Assembly (NCBI GenBank): GCA_014529385.2
Contig: CM043945.1
Span: 3,504,312-3,568,311, forward strand
Length of the DNA stretch: 64,000 nt
Direction of reading: 5' to 3'
Source of the DNA: Adiantum capillus-veneris
Lineage: Eukaryota; Streptophyta; Polypodiopsida; Polypodiales; Pteridaceae
Shown here: positions 22,643 through 34,999 of the stretch, one piece after another
Layout of the letters: the number at the start of each line of letters is the position of its first letter
Position numbering within the stretch: the first letter of the stretch is position 1
Made by a program: the position numbers and the translations under genes
Notes under the pieces: model-generated
What the model was told of the DNA's origin: nothing
What the model saw: the letters and a program-made list of their open reading frames with translations, nothing else
The model's database searches: none

Positions 22643-23365
22643 TTAATCACCAGTCTTGTCTACTCGTCTTCTTAGGTCATTGGCTTCATTGGCCTCTCTG
22701 ACTTGTTTCCACAATTCTTCAAGACCATCTACCTCTTTACAATCCTCAGGTATAGCTTGGTGAAATCCCTCGGAAGAGTTATCCGTGGTATTCAGTACTA
22801 TCCTTGGTTCTAATGCTCGGTCTTTGAGGTTTGGTCTGTGCTCATGACTAGAAACTGGCTCTTTTAGTTCCTGGTTTGGTGGGATTACTTGTGTAGGCAT
22901 GACACGGATCACATCCACAGGTTTTGCAACTGGTGGTTCTAGTAAAGCTTGGGTTGTTTGAATCATTTTCTTGCACATTTCAAACCTTTGCTTTTCTAGT
23001 TCCATATAGGGATATGTCATCCACCTGTGTTCTTGGGTTTGGTTGTTTTTGAGCCTCACATCATAGGCTTTCAAGAGGGCATCTAATGTCTCATTAACCT
23101 TCTCTGCCAACACAGATCCTCCTGAACTAGCACTTCTCGGTTTCTCATCCGTGGATGGTTCTTCTAGAGGTTTAACCATCTGTGTAAGAGAAGGTGCCTC
23201 CTTTTCCTCGTGTTGTTTTATCTTCTTTTCAGCTTCGGTAAGCTTCTCAGCTAGGGATTTTTGCTCTCGTTCCCTGCGTGCTTTCATCCTAGTCTTTCTA
23301 GCTTTCCAACTATTTCGTTTGCTCTTGGTTTTACTGACTAGGTGCGTCTGTCTTTGGTCCATCAT
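22643..23365 (-). pseudogene. Element L Lys/Glu-rich linker ORF
   Basis: A 240-codon frame (MMDQRQTHLV) lying between gag and protease. It overlaps the gag end by ~35 nt in the +1 frame and ends at a TAA in frame with the protease ORF. Residues ~20-60 are strongly charged (KARRERE, EKLTEAEKKIKQHEEKE) and could form a coiled coil. There is no known domain. It is probably a spacer of the original polyprotein. Confidence 0.5.
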
Positions 23366-25373
23366 CTGTCTTTGGACTCATGTCACGTTCCGTGTTCTTT
23401 GTCTCTGGATTCTCATCAGCTTTCTTTTGAGCTTGTGCTCTCGTAACCACTTGAACTGGTACGACATTTTCATTTTTTGACCTACTAGGGAGCTGAACAA
23501 TCCCTAATACATTTGTTGTGATTTTCCTGATTTGGTTTGGTTTTTTCGGGCAATCGGGGATCAAGTGAGTGATGCCACACTCAAGACAATAGGCATTTAC
23601 TTCAGTGATCTCCGTATCAGGACATTGTTTGACCAAGTGGTTGTCACGACTTTTGTGACAATCTGTCTCCGGTTGAGGAGATTCTTTTAGCATTTCCTCT
23701 TGGCTATAAGCAAGCTTTGACCTAGATAGACCGCTATTTGCAATGAATTGCAATGTCCTTTCGTCCATTTCATACCTTCTTTCTTTCGACTGAAACCCAG
23801 GAGGTGGAGGTTGTACCGGCCTCACCACTCCATGTGTTTCTCTCACATTTTGTTTCTCCGAAGGGTAGTACTCTCTTTGGTTGCTATACCACATTGTAGC
23901 TGGTATTGGCGATGGTTTATTTGATGCTTCCATCATTGGCATGTATCTCATGTCTACCTGCATTCTAGCACCTGGCAGCAGCGAAGGTTGTTGTCCTAAG
24001 ACAAGCTGTGGCCTTAAAACTCCTACTGGTCTTGGCACATTCCCCGTAATGTATCTAGGTGGAGTAGGTGCTTCTGGAACAGGTTGTACATACCTCTCCC
24101 TAGCATTTTCCATGCTATAATAGCACTCTTCCCCCGTATGGTTTGTCCATTTTCTCTCAATTTCAAACCACTTCGGCTCTCCCGCATCAGACCTTACAAT
24201 AGGAATCAACCTCTTGACCAAGTCGTCGATAAGCTTTTCTTGATCAATAGGTGCCGTTGGCTTGGCAATGAACTCACTCATCTGTGAAACACTGTGCTGA
24301 GAGGATGTGTCATCTCCTTGACTCTTTAAGTCCTTTTCTTTGTATGCCTCACAGTTATCCACTAGATAAAGAGCTTCTTTGATCAACTCATTTAGCGTCA
24401 TCCTCCTTATCATATGCAGATCCTTCTGAAGGCCCTGATCTCTCATTCCCTGGATAAAGATCAGCATCAGTCGTGCTTGTGTAGGTAATTCCGCTCTCGG
24501 ACAGAGCTTAACATATCTCTTGAGCCGTAATGATGCTTTGTGTACTAATTCATCCTCTTTTTGTTTTAATCTATGGATTTGCGAGACCGCGTTGTGAGCA
24601 ATGCCTTTTGGCGAGAATTCTTCAATAAACTCCTCAAACAACTCATCTAGGGTCTCAAAATCCCATATTTCCACCGAGTCGAACCATGTAGCTGCATCGT
24701 CTTCTAGAGTCAATCCAAATCCCGTAAACTGTGTTGCAAAATCTGAAACTTCCTCTGCTCTAATCACTCTTCTAAAAGCCTCTACGTGATCTCTCGGATC
24801 TTTATCTCCGGAGTATTTTTTGTTTACCCATTTCTGGACTTGGGATGGTCTAACTCGTCGATTGTCTACAAGTCTAACCAGAGACTCTCCCAATCCTTCT
24901 CTCGTTATCGCTCTTGAAGGGAATTCTGGTGGCTCTCTTCTTGGAATTCCTATAGGAATTCTCATGTTTGGTGGAGGAATTTGTGGTCCTTCATTGACCA
25001 AATATCCACCTCTTTCTAGTACAGTCTGTGGATTTGTGCTTTCTACAACTCTGTATTATCGTCCATACTTGTCGACAACTATAGATCTCCATTGACAGTC
25101 GACTCCATATGTGTAGAAATATAAGAGATTGTAATCCGTTATCTCTTCTAGGTATGGATCTGAGCACCTATAAAGATTGACCTCATTGTCGTCAATGTAT
25201 CTATATAGTCCTTCACTCTCATGTCCTTCACTCTCATGACCAATCATCCAAACTCTCTCAACAAGATGGGTCTTTATCAATTGCAAGTTTGGAAGATCCA
25301 TTGTGGGAGGATATTCCTCTATCGTCGGGATCCCCAAGCTTGTGTAAGTTGCGTTTGAATCTAAGGTAGACAT
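23331..25373 (-). pseudogene. Element L gag
   Basis: Starts at the ATG at 25373 (MSTLDSNATYTSLG). An in-frame TAA at about 25056-25058 separates a 105-codon N-terminal part from a 556-codon frame starting at 25001. The latter has a retrotransposon gag core at residues ~55-220 (QKWVNKKYSGDKDPRDHVEA, DDAATWFDSVEIWDFETLDE, LKQKEDELVHKASLRLKRY) and two degenerate knuckles, CHKSRDNHLVKQC and CLECGITHLIPDC. Gag forms the particle shell. The TAA looks like a point mutation, since the reading frame is open and conserved-looking on both sides. The gag end overlaps the next ORF in another frame. Confidence 0.8.
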
Positions 25374-25822
25374 GATTTCTGGGCTTAAGAGCTTTTTCTT
25401 GGTTCAAGTAGACTTAGTCCACTGTGTTCAGGTGCTTTGGTTAGGGAAAAGTCGAAACTATGTCCAAAACCGCAACCGTTTCGTCACAATTCTCGCAAAT
25501 TGTCGCTTTCAGACACCCCTGACTTTCGGATGTATTTTGAGGCCTCAAACGATGTTTTTTTCAAAGTTAAACTAAATGGTAGGCATACATTTAGTTCAAG
25601 TTTTGCTCTAAGATCTGTAGAGCCACTCTCAGGCTACGTTTTGATATAAAAACTTTTTCGATCCGATACCGTTTGTGAAAGCTATGGCCAAAACAATGAA
25701 TTGCAGTTTAGAATGGTCAAAATGAGTCCAAATTCAATTTTGAAAGAAGATTTGGGATCTCTGTGACACTGTGAACACTCCTGTATAGTCAAAAGTACAT
25801 TTGGACCCTAAAACTGGCCTAG

Positions 25823-27235
25823 AGACATCCTACGCGTAGGATGTCTATATGCTCATAATTTAACAAAATTTGGTCCAGAGACTCCCCTTAAGTCTAGCAA
25901 CACAATGGTATGCTCAGAATTTCCTTTGGACCTAAAAATGGCCTTGAAACATCCTACGCGTAGGATGTCTTTTTGCTCATAATGACTTGAAATTTTCACC
26001 CCAGCTTCTCCTTGATGTGTTGATCACAATGGTGTGCTCATAAGTTGGTTTGGAGTCCTAAATCAAGCTGAAGACATCCTACGCGTAGGATGTCTTTTTG
26101 CTCTATTTCAGCTCAAACTTGCACTGTAGCTTCCCCTTGATGTGCTAAGCTCACAACTAGTTTTATTTTTTAATTCTGACACCTATAGGTTGGTCAAATG
26201 ATCAAGAATCTGTTTCAAAAGCCTGATGTCCGTTCTTATGAATTCCTAAGTCAAATCAACTCCAAATTGGACCAAATTTGCTTAGGAGGCTTATCACAGG
26301 CTATATGACAGCATGGTATGGTCACAATAGAATTTTGGTTTCAGAATTATGCCTTAGACATCCTACGCGTAGGATGTCTAACTGCTCAGAATTGCCCCAA
26401 ATTTGAACCATAGACTCTCCGTAAGGTGCTGATCACTGTGGTATGCTCATAAGTTGCTTTGGAGTGCTAAATCATGGTGAAGACATCCTACGCGTAGGAT
26501 GTCTAAGTGTTTAGAATTGCCCCAAACTTGAGCCACAACTTCCCCTTGATGTCAGCAACCCAATGCTATGCTTAGATTTGAATTTGGATGTCAAAAGACC
26601 CCAAACTAGCTATTCTTGCCTTTTTCAGTCAAAAATGCTAAAGTCTGTTCGATCTTCCTTTCACTGACCCAAATGAGATGAAATGTATCACATGCACTCA
26701 ATACAACATTTAGAACATGCCTATGGAGTCATCCTATGGTTTGGTCTCAAAAATTATGCCTTGGGCACAATTTGGGTAGGATGTCTGGCAACTCTCATCT
26801 TTTGGCTTTGATCTGTCAAAATTTGGTCAAATTTCCACTTTCCAGGTGAAAATAGGGTAAAACCTACCTTCTAAACACGCTGGTAACCTCAGATTTTCAA
26901 AATTTCCACCAGATCACCGTGTAGACATCCTACGCGTAGGATGTCTACTGCTGATTTTTTGAGACTGAAGTGTCCCTGATGCTTCCTTATGCTCTCAGCA
27001 AGTACAAGTATGCTTTACAATTGCAAAAACATGCAAAAATCACTCAATTAAGCCTTTGCTGAAATTTTACGTTTTCTGACTCCGCCTTTTGGCTTTTGGT
27101 CAACAAAAATAGGGAAAAACACACAAGTCAATATGTTACTAGGGTAAAACCTACCCTCTGAACCCACTGGTGCAGTCAGAATTTTCAAATTTGGTCTCCA
27201 GAACCCCCTTGAGACATCCTACGCGTAGGATGTCT
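25823..27235. repeat. Array of seven 24-bp palindromes in the element L leader
   Basis: AGACATCCTACG joined to its own reverse complement occurs at 25823-25846, 25947-25970 (one mismatch), 26072-26095, 26356-26379, 26481-26504, 26923-26946 and 27212-27235. Gaps between copies are 125-440 bp, several near 125. The flanks are weakly repetitive (GCTCATAA-, TTTGGACC-type words), whereas the palindromes are nearly perfect. An eighth, half-copy lies at about 26774-26786. As RNA each would fold into a 10-bp stem with a CGCG loop. The array lies between the primer site and gag. Confidence 0.95.
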
Positions 27236-27760
27236 ATGTTTACAGAATTGCAGGTTTTCTTCACAGAACCCTTGCAAATGCTCTTTTATATGCACAGCAT
27301 CAGTCAGTCATACAAAAAATATCCACATAAGCTTGTTTAATGCATTTTTACCCTCAAAAGCACACTTTTCCATGATTTCAAATGCAATCAAGCACTTTAG
27401 CAAATAATTCAATGTTGAATAGCTCTAGATCAGAATCAGATCACTTACCTAAAGCTACTCCTACAAATCATATGGGGTTTTGCATCTATGAGTAGAAAAA
27501 TGCTTCATTGTCACACACGGACTAGTAAACGCTTTTATCACCTCACAAATCACTCGACCACCAACAACTACTCTAATCCACAGATCCTAACTAAACCTAT
27601 CTAGTCGCAGAACCTCGGCAAGACACACGCTTCCTGGCTATCCACTTGATCACGGAATATCCTCTTCCGGATCCACTTAAGAAAAACGATTTCTTTAGTC
27701 GAAACTAAATCAAGCAACCATCACACGAGTGTTAGTAGGAAACCTACTTAGGTCCTTGTG

Positions 27761-27778
27761 TCCCCGGCAACGGCGCCA
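27761..27778 (-). promoter_or_regulatory. Element L primer-binding site (tRNA-Asp)
   Basis: The minus strand TGGCGCCGTTGCCGGGGA lies one base after the 5' LTR. It is an 18-nt complement to the 3' end of plant tRNA-Asp, including CCA. This primer is known from some non-chromovirus Ty3/gypsy groups. Confidence 0.9.
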
Positions 27779-27779
27779 A

Positions 27780-28736
27780 TGTTGGACGGGGGAGACTCAC
27801 ACACCCATGAAGTGCATGCAAACACTACCTAGATCAACATAATGTCAATCAAGGACACAGATGACACGATAGGCACACAGAGGAAATCTCTTTAGCTTGT
27901 CAGGCTGAGACCATCCTACACATACAACACTGAGGAAGGCCTACTAAACCACAATCAAGAACCTCACTGCCCTCAACTACACCACCTAGCCACATACACA
28001 CATACGGAAGGTAACTCACCTAATCATGTCAGATTCGTACGAAACTTAAGGAACACCATCCCCTCACTAGGATACACCTGTCCCTACGCTTCTACACTCA
28101 AAACCCTCACTCTAAACCCATCTGCGGAAAACGCGTAGGATGACAGAACAAACTTTTGAAAGTGCCCGAAACTGAAATTTATGAGTACCTATGCGTAGCT
28201 TATGTTGCCACGATTCTATAGACTACTAGCACGCAGAAAACAGGCATCGTTTGATACACTTACGGCCACAAATAGCTTGTAGATGCATCGGCGTGTGCGC
28301 TTCGTCTCGCGTGGAATGCTTGGCGTTGTCGCATAGCTCTCCTCGAGCCTACAACAATGGTGCAGTCGGATCTCCAATGTGTTGAGCGAGTCGGGCGTAG
28401 CGAGAGGATGAAGCTCACGCTCACTCTCTTTCTCTCTCACACACAGTAGACGGCAGTGCTTAGTTTTGATTATGATAAAAAGTCTTTTTACAAAATGACT
28501 TAGGTACCTTATATACTAAGGCTACCTTAGATTTAACCAAAAATGGGGTTGAAAGGGTCAAATGGCTTTGTATTTACAATGTGGAAGTGCCATTGCACCA
28601 CGGCTTCCGAAACTAGAACAACTACTCATTACAAATGATGTTTATAGCCATAATCCGCAGCATTTCATAACTCGCAAAAGATAAGACTTTGGTACGAAAC
28701 TTGAGTTATGTTGTGTTGTTGACCCAGCGGTCAACA
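27780..28736 (-). repeat. Element L 5' LTR
   Basis: 957 bp, the same length as the partner. The right flank AACCA (28737-28741) is the target duplication. Confidence 0.95.
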
Positions 28737-29777
28737 AACCAATAAGAATTAAGCTCTCTAGAAGACTATTGGACAGTCTCCCAAGGGGTCCAATGAGCAT
28801 TTAGCAGCCCAATGGCTTGCCTGGTTCCTATTGGCCAGGAGACAAAGGGGTCCAATGAGAGTTTAATAGCATTAATTAATTATCTAAAGCTCTCACAAAA
28901 GGGGAAAGGGGGACACATGTCAGAAGGCTATCACTTATGCTGCTTAAATTCCATTGGCTAAGCTAGGCATGGACCAATGGGGTGTCAGGATGAGCAAATA
29001 GCAAGAGGGGTTGACCAAGAGAGAGAGAGGGGGGGGGGGATGATTTATTCAAGGCATTATTGCATACACACTCACACTAGTCCATCTGTGAAGAAGAAGA
29101 CTCTCTCTCTCCTTCTCAAGCTTTAATGGAAAGCTTATCACCTACTCCAAGCTTGTGAGAAGGGAGGCCTACACCAACAACTCTTGCCTTTGTGATGAAA
29201 ATCCAACCAAGAGCCAAGCTTCAATGCATGCTCATCTCCTCTACCATGCTAATTACTAAGCTAAGATATGCTAATATAAGTGATATTGTGAGGAGATGTA
29301 CATATTTCTCGTAAGGCTACTCCTTCTTCCTCTCAATCTACTCTCATACCCCGCTAGCTCTCACCATCTTCGAAGGTGTGTGAGGTCTTGAGACTGAGAC
29401 CGTGAGGGAATTGATGTTGTGTTTGATAAGTGTTTTGCTTAGTGCTTCAAGTTTCCATTTTCATTGCACTAGCTAGTATTGAAGGAACACAAAGAATTGT
29501 ATTGTAAAATGTCTCTCTTGATGAGAGAAACCATAATACAAAGCCTTTTGGAGGGGGGACCGGCTCCATGTAAATCTGGTCCTCAATTGTTGTCAATAGA
29601 TTAATTTCTCTCTTTTTTGAAGTATTGTTCATGCTATCTAACTAGGTGTTATACTTTTTGTTTCTCTCTCCACCCAAGCACTCTTTTATTATCATTAGGA
29701 ATCTATTCTAATGAAATGCTCACTATGTTCATGCTATTTTCCGCTACACACAAGTTACTAGGCCATTAAATGTTACA
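28737..29777 (+). repeat. Gypsy-A 5' LTR, segment 3
   Basis: The remainder of the Gypsy-A LTR up to TGTTACA. It is homologous to the Gypsy-B LTR portion at 2275-3163, with a GA/G-run at about 29021-29040 where Gypsy-B has the long CT tract. Confidence 0.85.
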
Positions 29778-29778
29778 T

Positions 29779-29790
29779 TGGTGTCAGAGC
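29779..29790 (+). promoter_or_regulatory. Gypsy-A primer-binding site
   Basis: TGGTGTCAGAGC, one base after the LTR, differs at one position from the initiator tRNA-Met site TGGTATCAGAGC. The following 400 bp to gag is leader without other features. Confidence 0.85.
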
Positions 29791-30192
29791 ACAAGCTTTC
29801 TCTTTTCTTGCTCAAGAAGGGAGGTCCTCAAGATAGCTATAAATGGTTGGTACTAATAATTGCATTTGAGTAAGTAGAATAGGGATTTTTTAGCCTTGCA
29901 ATGCGCCTGCCTTCGTGCAGATAACGGGGCATCACCGTCGAGAGCTATGGTCTTAATAGTGGAGTACTACGGGGTTTGCCTACGACTTAACCCCACTATT
30001 GAGCTATTAGAAGCTTGATAAGAGCCGGTGTTGTTTTGGTGTTGAACGACCCTCTCTTCTATTCCTTGCAATGGTATTCAAGCCACGGGTACAATAGCTT
30101 GAGTGCTTTTTCTAAAGGGGTAAAGAGGAGTAGCAACTAGGGCTTGAAGTGTCAAAGTACACCTAAAAAGTTTACACCTAAAAGTTGTTAGA

Positions 30193-31570
30193 ATGGCTGA
30201 CAATAGTAAAGAGAGTGAACTTAATGTTGATAACTTTGATTTTTCTAATGAGCAGGCTACTAATGATGCCCCTATGCTTGTTAACTACCTTGTTTCTAGG
30301 CTTCAACAAGCCATGGGCAATCTATCCCTCCAAAGTGAAGTGCAACGGAAGCTTCGTGCTCATGGGATTCTCCAAGCTCCCCACCATGACGAGAGAGCAC
30401 CTAGGAAGCCTCCTTGTGAGACTTCCAAAAGAGGCCTCTCTCCGATTCGGGAAGAAGAAGGGGATCCATACGAAGGGCTCATAAATTTGCTTCTTGATGA
30501 CGCATCTCCTTCTCAAAGGAGAACTCAAGAGCCTCCACCAAAGGAATGAGAAAGAAGTGAGTCTCCTACCACCTCAGCGGAGATGGCTCCACGAAGACGG
30601 CGGGCTAAACGCTCTCCATCACCTCCAAAATGGAGAAGACCATCGCACACTTCTCCACACCATAATTCAAAGAGGGATGACAAAAAGCAAGAGAAGAAAA
30701 AGGCAAGAAAGAGGACACCCTCTTCTCCATCTTCTTCATCCTCTTCCTCTTATGAAAGTGATGGTGCAGACAAGGAAGATCAAGGCAAGAAAAAGGCAAG
30801 AAAGAGGTCACCCTCTTCTCCATCTTCTGAAGAAAGTGATGGTGCAACTTTTGAACCATAAAAAAGAAGAGGCCATAGGAAATCCTATGCCGCGTGGAAG
30901 AGGTCGTCCAAGCTCAAGAAGTTTAAAGATGGAGGAAATAGCATCTCTTTCCTTACCTACGATGGCACCTTTGGTGCTACAGACAGAGTCTTGGCCTTTA
31001 TCCAACAGTTCGATGCGGCGTTTGGAGATGAGGGCTTCACGGAATCCTCTAAGCTACACCATGTAGCTATGCACTTTCAAAAGTCCGCCAGACAATGGTG
31101 GTCTAGCCTACAAGCCAACGGTGAAGCTCCATGAACATGGAAAGCTTTAAGAGCTTCCATTATGAAGCAGTTTTTGGCCACCGATGTCAAAGACAAAGTA
31201 CTCACCGAATGGTGAAGCCTGAAGCTCTCTCCCTACGAATCCATTCACAAATATGTAGACAAGTTTTGGGACCTACAACTCAAAGACACTGTCTTCAAAA
31301 AGTTGGATTTTGGAGAGCAAAAGCAACAATTTTGTGCGGCCTTAACTGAAGAAATGGCGGAGCATGTCAACTCCCAAATGCCACGCACCATATCCGCGGT
31401 TATACACCATCCTATGGTGGCTTCTCAAATCAATTTCCAAACAGGGCTAAAAGAAATTTTAAGCCCGCGAAAAACAAGGGTTCCAATGAGCCTAAGGGGA
31501 AGGACAATGTCCAAAAGTCTCCTAAGGGAAATTCCAACAAAGCTAAAGAGAAGGGAGTTTACAAAGGCAA
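30193..31570 (+). pseudogene. Gypsy-A gag
   Basis: Begins MADNSKESELNVDNFDF at 30193 and is open to 30549. A frame change leads into an Arg/Ser/Lys-rich segment (RRRRAKRSPSPPKWRRPS, KKKARKRSPSSPSS; 30583-30861). After a stop comes the gag core (SISFLTYDGTFGATDRVLAF, ARQWWSSLQANGEAP, LKLSPYESIHKYVDKFW) to about 31400. Several stops are present (30859, 31131, 31213). The zinc knuckle expected near 31560, intact in Gypsy-B, is eroded here. Gag packages the element RNA; the basic Ser/Arg segment may bind RNA or target the nucleus (inference). Confidence 0.85.
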
Positions 31571-31576
31571 AAAGAA

Positions 31577-32925
31577 ATGTGTACCGCGCTTGTCCCCAAA
31601 AGAACACCCTCCATGAGCCTCCTAGAGCTACCTTGGTTGAAATCCAAGAGGAGGAAACTCACCACAAGATATCCTCTATGCCATGCTTGGGGAAAGGTAA
31701 GAGAACATGATGCTTTTATTCTCTTTGACCCTGGTTCTACTCACAATTTCATATCCGTAGAGTTGGCCACCAAGCTGCTAGGCATACAAGATTACGGGAT
31801 GGGAGATGTCCTACCCCCGCAGATGGTGCTTTCAAGGGGCAAGAAGCTCCAGTCACTCCCTTAATCGAGAAATTTAGGCTCCATGTCCAAAGCTATGTGG
31901 ACAAAGAGGACTTCTTTATCTCTCCTCTCAAGCATGAGGATGTAATCCTAGGGGCACCATGGTTTGATTGCATGGCTGCCAATGTTAAATTCCCTAAAAG
32001 GAGAATCTACTTTAGGTTCAGGGAAAAAGATATGTACATAGATGCTAAGCAAATGGGTAACACCATACCCATTGTACATACGCAAGCTTTCAATAAGTCA
32101 ATAAAGAGCTCTATTTCCATGTACATGATTTTTGTTAAAGATTCTCAAAATGAACCTAATGCTTTAGCAAAAGAAAATATAAACAATCACAAGGAATTAG
32201 AGCTATCTAATTTTCTCAAGGGGTTTCAAGATGTCTTTATTGACGACATCCCTTGTGAATTACCCCCTAAACGAGGCAATGATGACCATGCAATTGAACT
32301 TCTTTTAGGAAGTTCTCCGCATAATAAACCTCCTTATAGAGTTTCTCAAGCTCAACAAGAGGAGATTATGCGGCAAGTGCATGAGTTAGTTGAGAAGGGC
32401 ATGGCTAGGCCTAGCTCATCTCCATTTTGCTCACATGTGCTATTAGTGCAAAAGAAAGACAACAGATATTGTATGTGTGTCGACTATAGAGCACTAAATA
32501 GGATCACTATCAAGAATAGGTTTCCCATTCCACAGATAAAAGACCTATTTGATAAGCTACAAGGGTCCACCTACTTCAGTAGGATTGACCTAAAAAGTGG
32601 CTATCATCAAATAAGGATAGTTGATCAAGATATTGTAATGACCGCATTTTGCAGTATGAATATATTGTCGTGCCTTTTGGCTTGACCAATGCACCAGCCA
32701 CATACAACCGTTTGATGAAGAAGCTATTGAGGCCTCACCAAACCTTTACTGGAGTGTTCTTTGATATATCATCATCTACTCTAATTCATTAAACGAACAC
32801 AAGCAACATCTCCAGGTAATATCTCAAGTTATAAGAGAGAATAAACTTTATGTTAATCGAAAGAAAAGTGATTTTTTCTTGCAAGAGATTCAGTATTTAG
32901 GTCACATTATCTCTTAAGATAGCAT
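31577..32925 (+). pseudogene. Gypsy-A protease and reverse transcriptase
   Basis: The protease has FILFDPGSTHNFISVE (Asp at ~31727; Pro where Thr/Ser is commoner) and HEDVILGAPWFDCM, across a frame change at ~31862. The reverse transcriptase shows [54 protein letters not shown] and, after a frameshift at ~32660, [16 protein letters not shown]. The catalytic FxDD block at ~32750 is disrupted (VFFD followed by an out-of-frame stretch). It is clearly a Ty3/gypsy RT of the chromovirus type, now inactive. Confidence 0.88.
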
Positions 32926-32929
32926 CCAA

Positions 32930-34576
32930 ATGGATCCATCAAAGTTAGAGGTAATAAAAGGATGTCCTAAACCAAGGAATCTTCACAAACTAAGAAGCTT
33001 TATAGGTATGTGTGCATACTATAGACACTTCATAGAAAAGTTCTCACTAATAGTAGCAGGACCATTACATGACCTAACAAAGAAAAACGTTAGGTATACA
33101 TGGTCTACCAGGGAGAACAATGCTTTCGGAAAGCTTAAAGAAAAGCTTATCTCTCAAGCTGTGCTTACACTACCGGATCTCTCAAAGCCATTTGAGGTTC
33201 AATGTGACGCTTGTGGTGATTGCCTTGGAGCTGTTTTGCTCCAAGAAGGGCAAGCCATAGCTTATGAAAGTCGAAGGCTCGACCCTATTGAGCAAGCTCT
33301 AGGCATATATGAAAAGAGCTCCTTGTACTTCTACATGCCTTAGACTCATGAAAGCACTATTTATTGGGGACTCCTTTCATTTTTCGAACAGATCACCAAA
33401 GTCTTAAGTACTTCATGACGTAGACCAAGCTCTCCGCTTTTGCAATTTCATTTTCATATTGCTCACATTGCTGGCAAGCATAATCAAGTAGCCAATACAC
33501 TCTCAAGACGGGCGAGAGTGAATGCGGTTTCCATAACAACTCACAATGATCTATCGTCTACTGTAGATGAGTATGCTATTGATCCCAATGTGATTTCAGC
33601 CCTTGCATTAGGGAAGAAAGAGGAACCATTTACTTTACAAGATGGTTATCTTCTCTATGGGAATAGACTATGTGTTACTAACTCACTACGTGAGAAAGTA
33701 ATGTATGAATCTCATGCTCCTCCTGTTATGCAAGGCATAGAGGGATTCAATCTACTCTAACGTGGATTGAAACATATTTCTATTGGCCTACCATGAAAGC
33801 AAACATACAAGAGTATGTTTCTAAATGTGTGATATGCCAAAAGACAAAGTTTGATAGAGGGAAGCAACCTGGATTGGTTCAACCTTTGCCAATCCCTAAT
33901 TCACCATGGGAGAGCATATCCATGGATTTTATCTTTGGATTGCCTAAGTCTATCCATGGGAATACGGGAATATGGACGATAGTAGACAAGTTCAGTAAAC
34001 AAGCTCATTTTATACCTGTCAAAAAGACTATCAAAGCCCATCAAATGGCAACCCTCTTCATTTCACAAATCTTCAAGTACCATGGCTTGCCAATGTCCAT
34101 AGTGTCGGATAGAGATCCTAGAATGACCAGTAATTTCTAGAAGGGTCTCTTTGAGAATTTAGGAACAAGGCTAAACTTCTCCTCTGCCTATCACCCACAA
34201 ACGGATGGCCAAAGTGAAATAGCTAACCTAACAATTCTTGATCTACTAAAAGCCTATGTAACGGAAGTAGATCAAAGATCCCAATGGGAGAGGTATTTAC
34301 CCTTGGTGTAGTATGCTTACAATAACATCGTACATACTTCCACGGGAAAAGCACCTTTTGAGGTAATTGAGGGAAGATCAAAAAGTCCCCTGCTACTTAA
34401 GGTACACGGGAAGATCTTCGCTGTAGATGATTATAGCCGAGACCTACAAGAATCTTTCCAAAAGATTAAGGATGCTATCTCTATCTCATAGCAAAGGAAA
34501 AAGGCTGCTGCTGACAAGCACACAAGAGCCAAAGCCTTTAAAGAATTGGGTCTGACTCAAATTTTCCAAGGCTCGA
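32930..34576 (+). pseudogene. Gypsy-A RNase H and integrase
   Basis: RNase H region: LRSFIGMCAYYRHFIEKFS, FEVQCDACGDCLGAVLLQEG, and HIAGKHNQVANTLSRR (33466-33500). Integrase: a weakened zinc region with CVICQ at ~33829, then SPWESISMDFIFGLP (first Asp), VSDRDPRMTSNF (second Asp) and HPQTDGQSEIANLTI (Glu). Stops or frame changes occur at 33343, 33760, 34140, 34310 and 34490. Gene order RT-RNase H-integrase confirms Ty3/gypsy. Integrase would insert the cDNA into the chromosome; this copy is dead. Confidence 0.88.
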
Positions 34577-34999
34577 TTGAGGCACACGACGGGCAAGAAT
34601 CCTCTGGGACACCATAAGTACTATGCTAAGTTAGCAAAAAGGTACTATGGTCCCTTCAAGATTCTTAGGCCAATCAATGAGATGGCCTATCAACTCAAGT
34701 TGCCCAGCCATTGGCTCATACACAATGCTTTCCATGTGAGCCTACTAAAGCCTTACAAAGGAGAGCCACCTCAAGAGCCAACTATTGAAGACCCACCGGA
34801 GATCGAGGACCAAGAAGAGGTGTTGCAGCCCGAGTCCATTCTCTGACATGAAGACAAGGTATTAAGAGGCGGTAAGACTATCCGATGATATCTTATTAAG
34901 TTTAAGAATTATCCTTTTGAAGATGCTAGATGGATGCAAGGCATACAATTAAAGGATAACCTAAACCTTGTCAATGCTTACAATCCTTCCCTAGAGTAA
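34577..34999 (+). pseudogene. Gypsy-A integrase C-terminus with chromodomain
   Basis: The integrase tail reads [20 protein letters not shown] and [12 protein letters not shown] (GPY/F-like module). After a stop at 34844 a chromodomain-like segment follows: HEDKVLRGGKTIR, stop, YLIKFKNYPFEDARWM (34847-34960). Chromodomains on integrase guide chromoviruses to particular chromatin. Two stops break it. The ~350 bp after it (to the LTR) is non-coding. Confidence 0.8.

Noticed and set aside
25823-27235. CRISPR-like array
   Set aside because: The repeats are regularly palindromic but spacing varies from ~100 to ~440 bp, intervening DNA is itself weakly repetitive, there are no cas genes, and the setting is a plant retrotransposon leader.
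27761-27778. tRNA gene
   Set aside because: Only the 18 nt matching the tRNA-Asp 3' end are present, placed one base from an LTR end; this is a primer-binding site. The same applies at 10736, 29779 and 57400.
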